Assembly: GCA_964389305.1 (NCBI GenBank)
Contig: CAYMEK010000002.1
Span: forward strand, 1-64,000
Direction: 5' to 3'
Source of the DNA: CAYMEK01 sp964389305
GTDB lineage: Bacteria; Spirochaetota; Spirochaetia; SZUA-6; DRHE01
DNA length: 64,000 bases
Of this stretch, positions 50,089 through 58,289 are shown piece by piece (positions within the stretch are counted from its first letter, which is position 1; every line of letters begins with the position of its first letter). Position numbers and translations under genes: made by a program. The notes under the pieces were generated by a model. The model was not told the origin of the DNA, searched no databases, and worked only from the letters and a program-made list of their open reading frames with translations.

Positions 50089-51375
50089 ATGGTCGACAAG
50101 GCTCCCTTCCTGGTCTTCGCCGATGCGGCGGGAAACGTAGTGGATTTCCCGGAGCTGGAGATGGCCGGAGCCAGCGGCGGCCGCCTGCTGCGCCTGCAGC
50201 CGGGAGAGTGGCTGCCGCTGCCGCCCGGAAGCGAGTTGTTTCACCTGCCCGGCCGGCTGCCCGTAGGCTACGATCCGTCCGCCGGCTGTTTTCGCACCCT
50301 GGAGCGCGACCCTTTCACCGGCAGCCGGCGAATCAGCGCGGTGGCCGCCTTCGTTGCTCCCGCCCACACCCATATCTACTACAGCGCCTACCGACCGAGC
50401 AAGGCGGCTCCCCTCCTTCCCCTGTTCGCCTACACCGCTGTAGGCTGGCAGGACGGGGAGTTCGTCGCAGCCGCTCTCCGTATAGACCAGGACCCTCGAC
50501 AGGACATCGATAGATTCGATGCCGCTAGAATCGAGAGCAAGGCCCGAGAACGCCTGCAGGCCCGTCCGGAAAACCGCCTTATCCAGCACCTCGGCAACTG
50601 TGCTCTGAGCTACGGCTGTCCGGCGGCGAAAAACTACTTTCTCGACCGCTGGGAAGCTCCTCTGCCCACCTCGCCGGTCTGCAACGCCCGCTGCCTCGGC
50701 TGCATAAGCAAGCAGGAGCATGGCGAGATCTGCGCCACCCAGCAGCGGATCCGTTTCGTGCCCAGCGCAGAAGAGATTGCCGAAGTGGCAATACCGCACC
50801 TGAAAAACGCTCCACGCGCCGTGGTGAGCTTCGGACAGGGCTGCGAGGGCGAGCCGCTGCTCCAGGCCCGAACCATCGGCGAGTCGATTCGCCTGATGCG
50901 GGCGGCCACGAGCCGAGGCACGATCAACCTGAACACCAACGCCAGCCTGCCCGATCGTATCGCCTTCCTGCGCGGCTGCGGCCTGGACAGCATCCGGGTC
51001 AGCCTCAATTCCTGCCGTCCCGAGTACTATCACCGTTACTACCGGCCGCAGGGCTACAGCTTTTCAGCGGTCGAGGACTCGATCAGGATCATGAAGCGAG
51101 GCTGTGGGTTCGTCAGCCTGAACTACTTCGTGTTGCCGGGATTCACAGACCACCCTTCCGAGCTGGAAGCCCTGAGCGAGCTTGTTCGGAACACCGCCGT
51201 GGATCTGATCCAGTTCCGGAACCTGAACATAGATCCCGAGTGGTATCTGGAGCAAATTCGCTTCCGGCCGGACGGTGAAGCGCTGGGCATCCCACGGCTG
51301 CTGGAAACCCTGCGCCGGCGTTTTCCCCGCCTGCGCTTCGGCTACTTCAATCCCTGCCTGGATGTCGGAGCCTGA
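50089..51375 (+). CDS. radical SAM protein of unknown function
   Basis: A 428-residue protein. The first about 185 residues match no domain I know. A radical SAM core then begins with TSPVCNARCLGCISKQ (C-x3-C-x2-C), followed by SFGQGCEGEPLL, a GGE-like strand, and LNTNASLPDRI. No C-terminal SPASM cysteines are evident. The start ATG 50089 is favoured over the longer frame, which runs into the divergent LysM gene. There is no substrate clue from its neighbours. Confidence 0.8.
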   Translation: MVDKAPFLVFADAAGNVVDFPELEMAGASGGRLLRLQPGEWLPLPPGSELFHLPGRLPVGYDPSAGCFRTLERDPFTGSRRISAVAAFVAPAHTHIYYSAYRPSKAAPLLPLFAYTAVGWQDGEFVAAALRIDQDPRQDIDRFDAARIESKARERLQARPENRLIQHLGNCALSYGCPAAKNYFLDRWEAPLPTSPVCNARCLGCISKQEHGEICATQQRIRFVPSAEEIAEVAIPHLKNAPRAVVSFGQGCEGEPLLQARTIGESIRLMRAATSRGTINLNTNASLPDRIAFLRGCGLDSIRVSLNSCRPEYYHRYYRPQGYSFSAVEDSIRIMKRGCGFVSLNYFVLPGFTDHPSELEALSELVRNTAVDLIQFRNLNIDPEWYLEQIRFRPDGEALGIPRLLETLRRRFPRLRFGYFNPCLDVGA

Positions 51376-51396
51376 GGAGCGAAACGGTCCCGCCGG

Positions 51397-51864
51397 TCAC
51401 CGGGCACCAGCGCGGATGAGGGTCTCGACGATGGAAAGATTGTACTCGGAGGTACCCCCGCGCATGGCATAGTCCAGAGGGGTCTTATCGAAACCGTTGA
51501 CCAGATTGACATCCGCCCCGGCGGCGATAAGGATCTCCACGACTGCCTTGTCTTCCACCGCCAGGTGCAGGGGGGTGTTCCCGAAAGCATTCTTGGCATT
51601 CACCTCGGCCCCGCTGTCCAGCAGCAGCCGCACCATCTCTGGATAGCGGAAAGCAAGATGCAGAGGGGTGTTGCCGAAGTGATCCGTTTCATTTACCTCG
51701 GCGCCTTCCTCGATGAGCAGGCTGGCCGTGTCGAGAAGTCCGTTCGCCGCCGCCCAGTGCAGGGCCGGCCTGACCGGTACGACCTCGGCGAAAACAGGGC
51801 TCGCAGCAAACAGGCAGATACATACCAGAAACGCGCCCGTGGCAGGCGGCAATGAACGGCTCAT
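51397..51864 (-). CDS. secreted ankyrin-repeat protein
   Basis: A 155-residue protein with a signal peptide (about 1-26, ASPVFA) and four ankyrin repeats: ALHWAAANGLLDTASLLIEE, FGNTPLHLAFRYPEMVRLLL, FGNTPLHLAVEDKAVVEILI and FDKTPLDYAM. Ankyrin proteins bind other proteins; this one would act in the periplasm. It converges with the radical SAM gene, 21 bases apart. Confidence 0.88.
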   Translation of the reverse strand: MSRSLPPATGAFLVCICLFAASPVFAEVVPVRPALHWAAANGLLDTASLLIEEGAEVNETDHFGNTPLHLAFRYPEMVRLLLDSGAEVNAKNAFGNTPLHLAVEDKAVVEILIAAGADVNLVNGFDKTPLDYAMRGGTSEYNLSIVETLIRAGAR

Positions 51865-52222
51865 CGACGGTTTTCCCTCCTGACATTGTCAATATCGGCC
51901 GGTTTCGCCGTTCAACCAACACGTGCCCCGCCGCCTACCGATAGCGTCGTGATGGGTGCACGCCGCTGCAGACAGATACTGAGGCGACAGCGGCCTCAGA
52001 GGGTCATCACGAACTCATCCTGGTAGAAGGATGAGTCGAAGGGTATCTTTCCCTGCTGTTTCTCTTCATCCGTTTTCTCCGCTCTTCGACCGCCTGCATC
52101 TTCATGGCAACCGCCGAACTATACCGCCAAATTCTCCTTGATACAACATAGCGTTCGCACTGCCTTCAGCCTCAAGCGGGTATACTCTTGGACAAGATCG
52201 GCTACTCTGCTACTGTACTCCC
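51865..52222. other. intergenic region with no complete gene
   Basis: 358 bases. A minus-strand open frame of 40 codons (51996-52118) reads like protein (GKIPFDSSFYQDEFVMTL) but has no start codon. Otherwise I see nothing definite. Confidence 0.35.
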
Positions 52223-53143
52223 ATGTGCTGCAGTCAGCTCCTGAGCATTGAGGAAATCGAGCGCCTGGGCGCAGATCTGGACGTCTTCACAGCCGGAGAA
52301 ATCCCGCCCGCCGAGCTGGTAGCGAAGGGGTTGCATCCGCCGCTGCCCATAAGCGCGGCTACGTTGATCTGGGGCTTCGCGATCCTGCGCGAGGCCCGCC
52401 GTCTGCACCTGGAGGGGCTCGCCTGCCTGGTTTTTCCCTCCTGCTCCCGCCGTGAAATGCTGGCCCTGGCCATTAAAATGGAGAATCGGACCGGGTCGTT
52501 CACCTGGCTCGAAAAGGAGAAGATGCTGCGCTTTCTCGAGGGACCGGACGAGGCATTACAGCCCGGTCGGCCGCTGCCCGCCGGGCTGAGCGAGCAGCTA
52601 GCCGGGCTGAGCCCCTTGATAGAGGGACACCCCGATCCTTTCCTGGCGCAGAAAATCGGCTCTTTCATGGCCCTGCCTCCTCAGGCCGGGAACCTGGTAG
52701 CCGCCGGCCAGGTCGATCTAAAGACCGCCACCCGCGTGCAGGAGCTTCCTGCCGAGGTGTTCACGATGCTGGGAGGCGCCCCGCTGACCTTCAGCGAGCG
52801 CCGGCAAATCCTCAACGAGCTGCTGGAAGTGCGCCGCAAGCAAGCCCTGTCTGCGCAGGCGGTGACCGCTGCGATCGCGGAAGCGCTGAAGGAGGACCGA
52901 CCTGCGGATGCCGTGCACCGGCTGCGCTTTCCGGCTCTGAGCGCCTTGAAGCAGCGCTTCTGCGAATTGAGGGGGGAGATTCTCGGCGGCAGCGGTGTCA
53001 GGCTGGAGGCTCCACCGGACTTCGAAGGCGATTCCTTTAACGTAGAGTTCAGTTTCAACAGCCCCAAAAGCCTGAGGCGAAAGATAGCCGGCCTCAGCGC
53101 CCTCGGGCAACGAAGTAATGAGCTGTTCGACCTGCTATACTGA
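52223..53143 (+). CDS. ParB-like domain protein
   Basis: A 306-residue protein. Residues about 25-115 look like a ParB/partition nuclease fold: AKGLHPPLPISAATLIWGFA, then LVFPSCSRREMLALAIKMEN and WLEKEKMLRFL, which correspond to the ParB boxes around the conserved arginines and helix-turn-helix entry. The rest is helical. It is not a chromosomal ParB: it lacks a parA neighbour and the usual length pattern. It overlaps the SPL-like gene by 26 bases, implying coupled translation and a joint function. Confidence 0.55.
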   Translation: MCCSQLLSIEEIERLGADLDVFTAGEIPPAELVAKGLHPPLPISAATLIWGFAILREARRLHLEGLACLVFPSCSRREMLALAIKMENRTGSFTWLEKEKMLRFLEGPDEALQPGRPLPAGLSEQLAGLSPLIEGHPDPFLAQKIGSFMALPPQAGNLVAAGQVDLKTATRVQELPAEVFTMLGGAPLTFSERRQILNELLEVRRKQALSAQAVTAAIAEALKEDRPADAVHRLRFPALSALKQRFCELRGEILGGSGVRLEAPPDFEGDSFNVEFSFNSPKSLRRKIAGLSALGQRSNELFDLLY

Positions 53144-54188
53144 GCTTTTCGACCGGGTCTACGTGGAGAAGGGAGTGGCCGGCTCTCCGTACTTGGAACG
53201 AGCACTGGCCGGGCTGCCGGACCTTCCGATGCGCTATCTCGAGGATAGAAGGCAGATTCCGACGGCCGACCTGAACCGGCGTACTCTGTTCATAGGCCGG
53301 CCCCGCGGCCGCACGGTAACCCGCTGCCCGGGCTCTGCGGGGCACCTGTGCTGCAACTACCTTACCGTGGACCTGTACCTCGGCTGTACCCTGGGCTGTG
53401 CCTACTGCATCATGGAAAGCTACCTGAACTTCTCACCGATCACGGTGTACCTGCAGCCGGAGGGATCTATCGCCAGGCTTCAGGAGCTGGCCAGGGCTAA
53501 TCCGAAGCGTACCATCCGCGCCGGCACCGGCGAGGTGGGAGACTCTCTGCTGCTGGACCCCCTGTTCGGCCTGTCGGAGCCGTTTATCCGCGGCCTTGCC
53601 CCTTACCCCAACGTATTCTTCGAGCTAAAGACCAAGACCCACTTCGTCGACCATCTCCTCGATATAGAGGAAAAAGGAAACGCCGTGATCGGCTTCTCCC
53701 TCAACCCTCAGAGGCTGGTGGAAGCCTGGGAGCCCGAGGCCAGCAGCCTGGGCCAGCGCCTCGAGGCGGCCCACCGGGTTGTGGACGCCGGATACCGTCT
53801 GGCCTTCCATTTCGACCCGATTTTCCTGACCCGCGACGGACAGCGGGAGTATCTGGAACTGGCTGCCGATCTCAAGCGGTTCCCATCCGACAGGATCGCC
53901 TGGATCAGCCTGGGGACCATGCGCTATACCCCGGCCCTCAAGGAGGCGATCGGGGAAAAGCCCTTCCTGTATGAAGAGTTCGTAGCGTGCAGGGACGGCA
54001 AGTTCCGTTATCTTCAGAGCATCCGCAGCAAGGTCTACAAGAGCCTGGCGGCCGAGCTGAACAGGGGCCTGCGCGCGCCGGTGTACATGTGTATGGAGAG
54101 CCCGGCGGTGTGGAGGAGTGTTTTTGGCCGGCCTCCAGGAAAAATCGAGGAACTCCGTGCTATATTTACCAGGGTAAGAAGTGTTTAA
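53118..54188 (+). CDS. spore photoproduct lyase-like radical SAM protein
   Basis: A 356-residue protein of the SplB/SPL family. The iron-sulfur motif is YLGCTLGCAYCIM (C-x3-C-x2-C), preceded by LCCNYLTVDL and followed by TIRAGTGEVGDSLLLDP, FELKTKTHFVDHLL and AFHFDPIFL, all SPL-like. Bacillus SPL repairs the UV thymine photoproduct of spores; this genome shows no sporulation gene, so a different DNA lesion or substrate is likely. I could not place the conserved hydrogen-donor cysteine with confidence. It overlaps the ParB-like gene. Confidence 0.82.
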   Translation: MSCSTCYTELFDRVYVEKGVAGSPYLERALAGLPDLPMRYLEDRRQIPTADLNRRTLFIGRPRGRTVTRCPGSAGHLCCNYLTVDLYLGCTLGCAYCIMESYLNFSPITVYLQPEGSIARLQELARANPKRTIRAGTGEVGDSLLLDPLFGLSEPFIRGLAPYPNVFFELKTKTHFVDHLLDIEEKGNAVIGFSLNPQRLVEAWEPEASSLGQRLEAAHRVVDAGYRLAFHFDPIFLTRDGQREYLELAADLKRFPSDRIAWISLGTMRYTPALKEAIGEKPFLYEEFVACRDGKFRYLQSIRSKVYKSLAAELNRGLRAPVYMCMESPAVWRSVFGRPPGKIEELRAIFTRVRSV

Positions 54189-54203
54189 ATAAGAAGTGTT
54201 TAA
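54175..54203. repeat. 14-bp direct repeat at the SPL-like gene end
   Basis: TAAGAAGTGTTTAA occurs at 54175-54188 and again at 54190-54203, one base apart. The first copy contains the stop codon of the SPL-like gene; the second runs into the ribosome-binding site of the FecR-domain gene. Confidence 0.8.
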
Positions 54204-54218
54204 GGAGGAAATCTGGCG

Positions 54219-55370
54219 ATGAAAATCCTCACGTTCTCAACCGTTGCCGCAACCCTCGTTCTGGCAGGCCTTACGCCACTGCGGGCTCAAGACCGCATCG
54301 GGGGAATCGTCTACCTGGAAGACGAGGTCGAGATAGACAGGAATAGCGCGACCATACAGCCCTGGGACGTTTACATCGGCATGGATGTGGAGAACTACGA
54401 CCTTTTCCACACCAACGGCACCGGATTCGCGGAAGTGGAAGTACGGGCTTCCCGCAGCGCTCCGACCAGCGTGAAAATATCTCCCAACACCACCTTTTAC
54501 TTCGAGCTGAACAGGATAACGGGCAAGCAGACCACGACTGTCGGTCTGGTCACAGGCAGCCTGGCTATGAAGGTAGCCAAGCTCTCCGCCAATCAAAGCG
54601 TGGAAGTGGTCACCGAGAGCGCCCTGATGGGCGTACGCGGCACCTCCTTCGATGTCACCCTGAGCCCCGGTGGAGATATTCTGGTTGCGAGTGAGGAAGG
54701 GAGGGTCTCCTGCATCGACGACAATGGCCGGGAACTTTTCGCCAGACCGGGGATTGTGGTGGAGAAGCAGCCCGGAGAGCTGTTCAGGGAAATCCCGGTG
54801 GCGGTTTCTGAGCTGGAGACTTTTCGTAGAGATTGGTATGCGGATCGCCTGGAAGTCTTCAAAGCCAACGCTCTCAAGGCTATCCGGTCCTACGCCCGGC
54901 GCTACCTGAGGCTGAAGGAACAATTCGACGCTGCCTACGACGGGCTCCAACGCAACTCCCAGGTACTCGGCAAGTGGTACGAAGAGGACAGGAAGGGGCA
55001 GATCGGAAGCCGTATGGAGCTGATGCGGGAGAAGAAACAGCTTATCGGTGAGCTCTTCGAGCTGCGCAAGGTACTCTACATATTCGAACGGGTCTATTTC
55101 CGCCTGGCCGAGCTGGAAGACTATTTTCGCCAGGGCTACGGAGCCGGGCAGGTCCAGCCCGGGTTGTCTACCGGCGCCTTTTTCGGACGATTCGACGAGG
55201 AGAGAAAGGATCTGGCCGGAAAGATGGCCGGGGTACGCTACATCATCAAGCTGTACTCCAAGAGAAACAACGGCGTATTCCCCACCGATCTCTTCGAGCA
55301 GGAAGACAGCGAGTTGTTCTCCGAAAGCGACGGCGGCGGCCTGTCCGTTGACTTCCCGTTTGGAGAATAA
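54219..55370 (+). CDS. secreted FecR-domain protein
   Basis: A 383-residue protein with a signal peptide ending near PLRAQ (24). A FecR domain occupies about 55-170, with FHTNGTGFAEVEV and the hallmark SALMGVRGTSFDVTLSPGGD plus EGRVSC. The C-terminal half is helical (residues 200-345). In spirochaetes FecR-domain proteins are often stand-alone periplasmic proteins without an ECF sigma factor, and none is adjacent here. TAAGGAGG precedes the ATG. Confidence 0.88.
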   Translation: MKILTFSTVAATLVLAGLTPLRAQDRIGGIVYLEDEVEIDRNSATIQPWDVYIGMDVENYDLFHTNGTGFAEVEVRASRSAPTSVKISPNTTFYFELNRITGKQTTTVGLVTGSLAMKVAKLSANQSVEVVTESALMGVRGTSFDVTLSPGGDILVASEEGRVSCIDDNGRELFARPGIVVEKQPGELFREIPVAVSELETFRRDWYADRLEVFKANALKAIRSYARRYLRLKEQFDAAYDGLQRNSQVLGKWYEEDRKGQIGSRMELMREKKQLIGELFELRKVLYIFERVYFRLAELEDYFRQGYGAGQVQPGLSTGAFFGRFDEERKDLAGKMAGVRYIIKLYSKRNNGVFPTDLFEQEDSELFSESDGGGLSVDFPFGE

Positions 55371-55383
55371 CTATATTCGATTC

Positions 55384-55656
55384 ATGAACCCGCAGATGAT
55401 CAGACGAATAGACTCCGTCCTTGACCGCGTCATCGAGAAAGAGAGCAACCAGTCCGTAGCCCGGTTGGGACTGGTGGAGCGGGTGCGCTATAGCGAGAAA
55501 CGCAACAAGCTCTACGTGTTCACCAAGGCTATCCACAGCACCCACGGCTGCTGCACCCTGCTGTCCCTGGTCCAGCAGTCTGACACCCTGCAGGATCTCG
55601 AAGACGGATTCAAGCAGGAGTTCCCCGAGCACTGGATCGAGATCGTCAACGTGTAA
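55384..55656 (+). CDS. small conserved-looking protein, weakly DUF59-like
   Basis: A 90-residue protein 13 bases after the FecR-domain gene. The sequence DSVLDRVIEKE, ARLGLVERVRYSE, KLYVFTKAIHSTHGCCTLL faintly follows the MIP18/DUF59 fold, in which a cysteine after a strand binds iron-sulfur clusters, but the conserved DPE is absent. The assignment is tentative. The codon pattern and ATG placement support a real gene. Confidence 0.5.
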   Translation: MNPQMIRRIDSVLDRVIEKESNQSVARLGLVERVRYSEKRNKLYVFTKAIHSTHGCCTLLSLVQQSDTLQDLEDGFKQEFPEHWIEIVNV

Positions 55657-55707
55657 CAACGAACTCCGGCGTCTCTGTCCTGCGACTGCCGGCTGGCAGC
55701 CGGAAGA

Positions 55708-56493
55708 TCACACCTCCGGTCGGTTGGTGGCCAGGTGACGTCCGCCGTCTATGGGAATCACATCGCCGGTGATCCAGTCGCTCTCCTCCGAGGCCAGGAA
55801 CAGAATCAAATCGGCGATATCTTGCGGCTTTCCGCTCCTGCCGAGAGGATGCAGCGGCCGCAGCTTCTCGTAGAACTGCTCCACCACCCGGTCTTTGCCG
55901 AAAATCGGATCAGCCAGCTCCGTGTCCTCAACCAGCGACGGCGCAATCAGATTGACCCTGATCCCGTCCTTGGCCAGCTCCATGGCCATTACCTGGGAGA
56001 GCATTTGCAGGGCGGCCTTGCTGGTGCAGTAAATCCCGGCGCCCGGGAGGGCTTTGATACCGGCGATGGAGGAGAGGTTGATAATCGATCCTCCCCCCTG
56101 CCTGCGCATCAACGGGGCGACCGCCGTCATGAGCCGCCAGGGGGCGTAGGCGTTCACGCTCATCAGCTCCTGCCATTGCCCCTCATCCGCCTCCTCCAGC
56201 TTGCCGAAGCGCATGATCCCCGCATTGTTCACCAGTATGTCGATCCGGCCCGCAGCCTGCACCGCCCGCTCGACGAGCCTGCGGACCTGGCCGGCGTCGG
56301 TCACGTCGCAGGGAACCGCCAGTACCCGCTCGCCGGCGCCCGAGATCCGTGAGGCGGTCTGTTCGAGAAGCTGCGCCCGCCGGCCGCAGATAACGACAAA
56401 CGCCCCTTCTCCGTGAAACCGTTTGGCCACCGCCAGTCCGATCCCGGTACCGCCGCCGGTGATCAGGGCGGCTTTTCCTTCCAGCCTTCCCAT
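55708..56493 (-). CDS. short-chain dehydrogenase/reductase
   Basis: A 261-residue classical SDR: cofactor loop GGGTGIGLA, NNAGIM, catalytic NLSSIAG (Ser) and YCTSKAA (Tyr and Lys), and the substrate loop near LVEDTELADP. It reduces or oxidises an alcohol/ketone; the substrate is unknown. AGGAG precedes the ATG. It lies 41 bases after the ArsA-like gene on the same strand and could be the last gene of that operon. Confidence 0.9.
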   Translation of the reverse strand: MGRLEGKAALITGGGTGIGLAVAKRFHGEGAFVVICGRRAQLLEQTASRISGAGERVLAVPCDVTDAGQVRRLVERAVQAAGRIDILVNNAGIMRFGKLEEADEGQWQELMSVNAYAPWRLMTAVAPLMRRQGGGSIINLSSIAGIKALPGAGIYCTSKAALQMLSQVMAMELAKDGIRVNLIAPSLVEDTELADPIFGKDRVVEQFYEKLRPLHPLGRSGKPQDIADLILFLASEESDWITGDVIPIDGGRHLATNRPEV

Positions 56494-56534
56494 ACTCTAC
56501 TCCTTTTCTGCACGTGCTTCATTCACACCCGTTT

Positions 56535-57464
56535 TCAAACCTCCCCGACGTCCAGCGGAAGCTCCACTGCGCCGAGACTCTCCATACCGGTGAGCTGCCC
56601 CCCGGCACACTGCGGCAGAATCAGCAGCCGAGAACCTGGAAACTCCTTCTCAATCCGCCGCAAAAAGTCGCCTCCCGCCGGGCCAGTGCCGGCCCGGCCG
56701 CGGGCGACCTTGTTCAGGATCACATAGGGAATCGAGATGCCCAATCTCCTGAGCTCCTTCCAGATCAGCCGGGATTCGGCCAGGGAAAGCTCGTCGGGGT
56801 TCAGGACCAGAAAGGTACGGGTTGAAGAGCCGTCTTTCAGTAGATCCGCCAGGCCCCGATACAGGTCGACCAGCTCCGCAACCTTCCGCAGAATCGGGTC
56901 CCGCTGTTTACCGGCCTTGGACTTTCCCTGCCTGATGCGCGCGATGATTTCCTTCTTCTTCAGGATCAGCTCCCGGAGCTGGGACAGCTCTCTCAACCAG
57001 AGAAGCGACACATCGGGCAGGGCCAGGAACTTCAATGTGAGCGCCGTCGGAGGAGTATCGAACACGATGTAGTCCCTGTCGTTGAAGCGTCTGAGGGTGT
57101 CCAGCAGTGCGAGCAGCACCGCGTATTCCTCCAGCCCGGGAGAATACTTCAATGTCCGGAAGTAGCGGTGCAGGTTGAAAGCCTCCTGGTACTTGTACAC
57201 GGAGCGGAAGTCCCGCTCCGTCTCCTTGAGGTACCGCTTGACCCACTCGTCCAGGTCGGTCTCCATGACCTCCAGGCCGTCTGCGAGCTTCTTGGGCCGC
57301 GAATCGAGGGGCACCTGGAATATGTCATGAAGGTTGTGAGCCGGGTCGATGGAGTTCAACAGCACCCGCTTGCCGCTGACGGCCAGCTTCAGGGCGAACA
57401 GGGAGGAATTGGTGGACTTGCCCACCCCTCCCTTGCCTACGAAGAACAGAATCCGGGCGCTCAC
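56535..57464 (-). CDS. ArsA/Get3-family ATPase
   Basis: A 309-residue SIMIBI ATPase. The deviant Walker A is GKGGVGKST (10-18), switch I is SIDPAHNLHDIF and switch II is FDTPPTALTLKFLALP, all close to ArsA/Get3. It is a single-domain protein, slightly short, and lacks the Get3 zinc CxxC and ArsA metal cysteines. The start GTG 57464 overlaps the stop of the 94-aa gene. With a membrane protein two genes upstream, a role in membrane-protein targeting, or another ATP-driven partner function, is more plausible than arsenite export; no other ars gene is present. Confidence 0.85.
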   Translation of the reverse strand: MSARILFFVGKGGVGKSTNSSLFALKLAVSGKRVLLNSIDPAHNLHDIFQVPLDSRPKKLADGLEVMETDLDEWVKRYLKETERDFRSVYKYQEAFNLHRYFRTLKYSPGLEEYAVLLALLDTLRRFNDRDYIVFDTPPTALTLKFLALPDVSLLWLRELSQLRELILKKKEIIARIRQGKSKAGKQRDPILRKVAELVDLYRGLADLLKDGSSTRTFLVLNPDELSLAESRLIWKELRRLGISIPYVILNKVARGRAGTGPAGGDFLRRIEKEFPGSRLLILPQCAGGQLTGMESLGAVELPLDVGEV

Positions 57465-57745
57465 GGCTCCCCCAATGTGGAAACCACATCGGCCAGGGCG
57501 TCATGGGCCACCCCGACGCGCTCCAGCATCAACCGCACCTCTTTTTCCATGAGCGGAAGAAGCTGGAGGGTGATATGCACCGGAGGTGCCGGCATGCCCA
57601 CGAAGGATCCAAACAGCAGCAGGGTGAAGATATTGTCCAGCTCGATGACCTCGAACTCCAGCAGATCGGTGGCCTTGTTGCTGTTGACGATCTGCAGGTC
57701 CTTGAAGAACAGGCGGAGCTGTTCGGCCCACCGGCGCAGGCTCAT
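57461..57745 (-). CDS. 94-aa protein in the ArsA/Get3-like operon
   Basis: A 94-residue protein overlapping both neighbours by ATGA/GTGA junctions, so made in step with them. It has one moderately hydrophobic stretch (LDNIFTLLLFGSFVGMPAPP) and helical ends. The start ATG 57745 follows CTGGAGGACAG; the longer frame is a shadow within the membrane-protein gene. I recognise no family. It may be an adaptor between the ATPase and the membrane protein. Confidence 0.65.
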   Translation of the reverse strand: MSLRRWAEQLRLFFKDLQIVNSNKATDLLEFEVIELDNIFTLLLFGSFVGMPAPPVHITLQLLPLMEKEVRLMLERVGVAHDALADVVSTLGEP

Positions 57746-58209
57746 CTGTCCTCCAGACCGTAGAAACGGATCTCTCCCTTCAGTTTGCGTTCCTGGGGGA
57801 TGGCGCTGTATATTCCGTATAACCCGCACAGGACCGATCCGTACAGGTAGAAAGAAGGCACTTCCAACAAATAGGAGATGCCGGCCACGTAGCAGGCGGA
57901 TATGGAGATCGCCACCAGGCGCCTCTGATGCGTCGCGAAATCCGCCCACTGCACGCGCTTCGCACGCACTGCGCTCTTGTTGAACAAAGTCCTCAGCAGG
58001 ATCGGCAGGGCTACTCCGAGGAACGCGGAGACCAACAGCAGGACGATTCCCCAGGCTCGCAGACCGCCAAAGAACGGGGAGAGCGTGACGTTCGTTCTAT
58101 GCAGCAGGTAACCCAATCCCAGGAAGGCAACGGCCAGAAGGGTCAACACCCAGAACAGCCGATTCAACGTTCGCAGCAGCTCAGAAAAACCTTCATTCAT
58201 AGCGAGCAT
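57742..58209 (-). CDS. 155-aa membrane protein in the ArsA/Get3-like operon
   Basis: A 155-residue protein with four hydrophobic segments: LFWVLTLLAVAFLGLGYLL, WGIVLLLVSAFLGVALPILL, a third around LVAISISACYVAGISYLLEV and a fourth SFYLYGSVLCGLYGIYSAIP. A basic loop separates the two pairs. The family is unknown to me. The ATG at 58209 has no strong ribosome-binding site; ATG 58200 is an alternative. First gene of the three-gene operon. Confidence 0.65.
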   Translation of the reverse strand: MLAMNEGFSELLRTLNRLFWVLTLLAVAFLGLGYLLHRTNVTLSPFFGGLRAWGIVLLLVSAFLGVALPILLRTLFNKSAVRAKRVQWADFATHQRRLVAISISACYVAGISYLLEVPSFYLYGSVLCGLYGIYSAIPQERKLKGEIRFYGLEDR

Positions 58210-58233
58210 TCTACCCGGTCACAGGGAAATAAG

Positions 58234-58265
58234 CAAAGAGGAGACCGCAGAGGGTCTCCTCTTTG
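58234..58265 (-). terminator. terminator after cstA
   Basis: CAAAGAGGAGACC (58234-58246) and GGTCTCCTCTTTG (58253-58265) form a perfect 13-base-pair stem with a six-base loop. It lies between the end of cstA and the start of the membrane-protein operon on the same strand, separating the two transcripts. Confidence 0.75.
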
Positions 58266-58289
58266 TCATGAGCGAGAAACCGGCGATCC

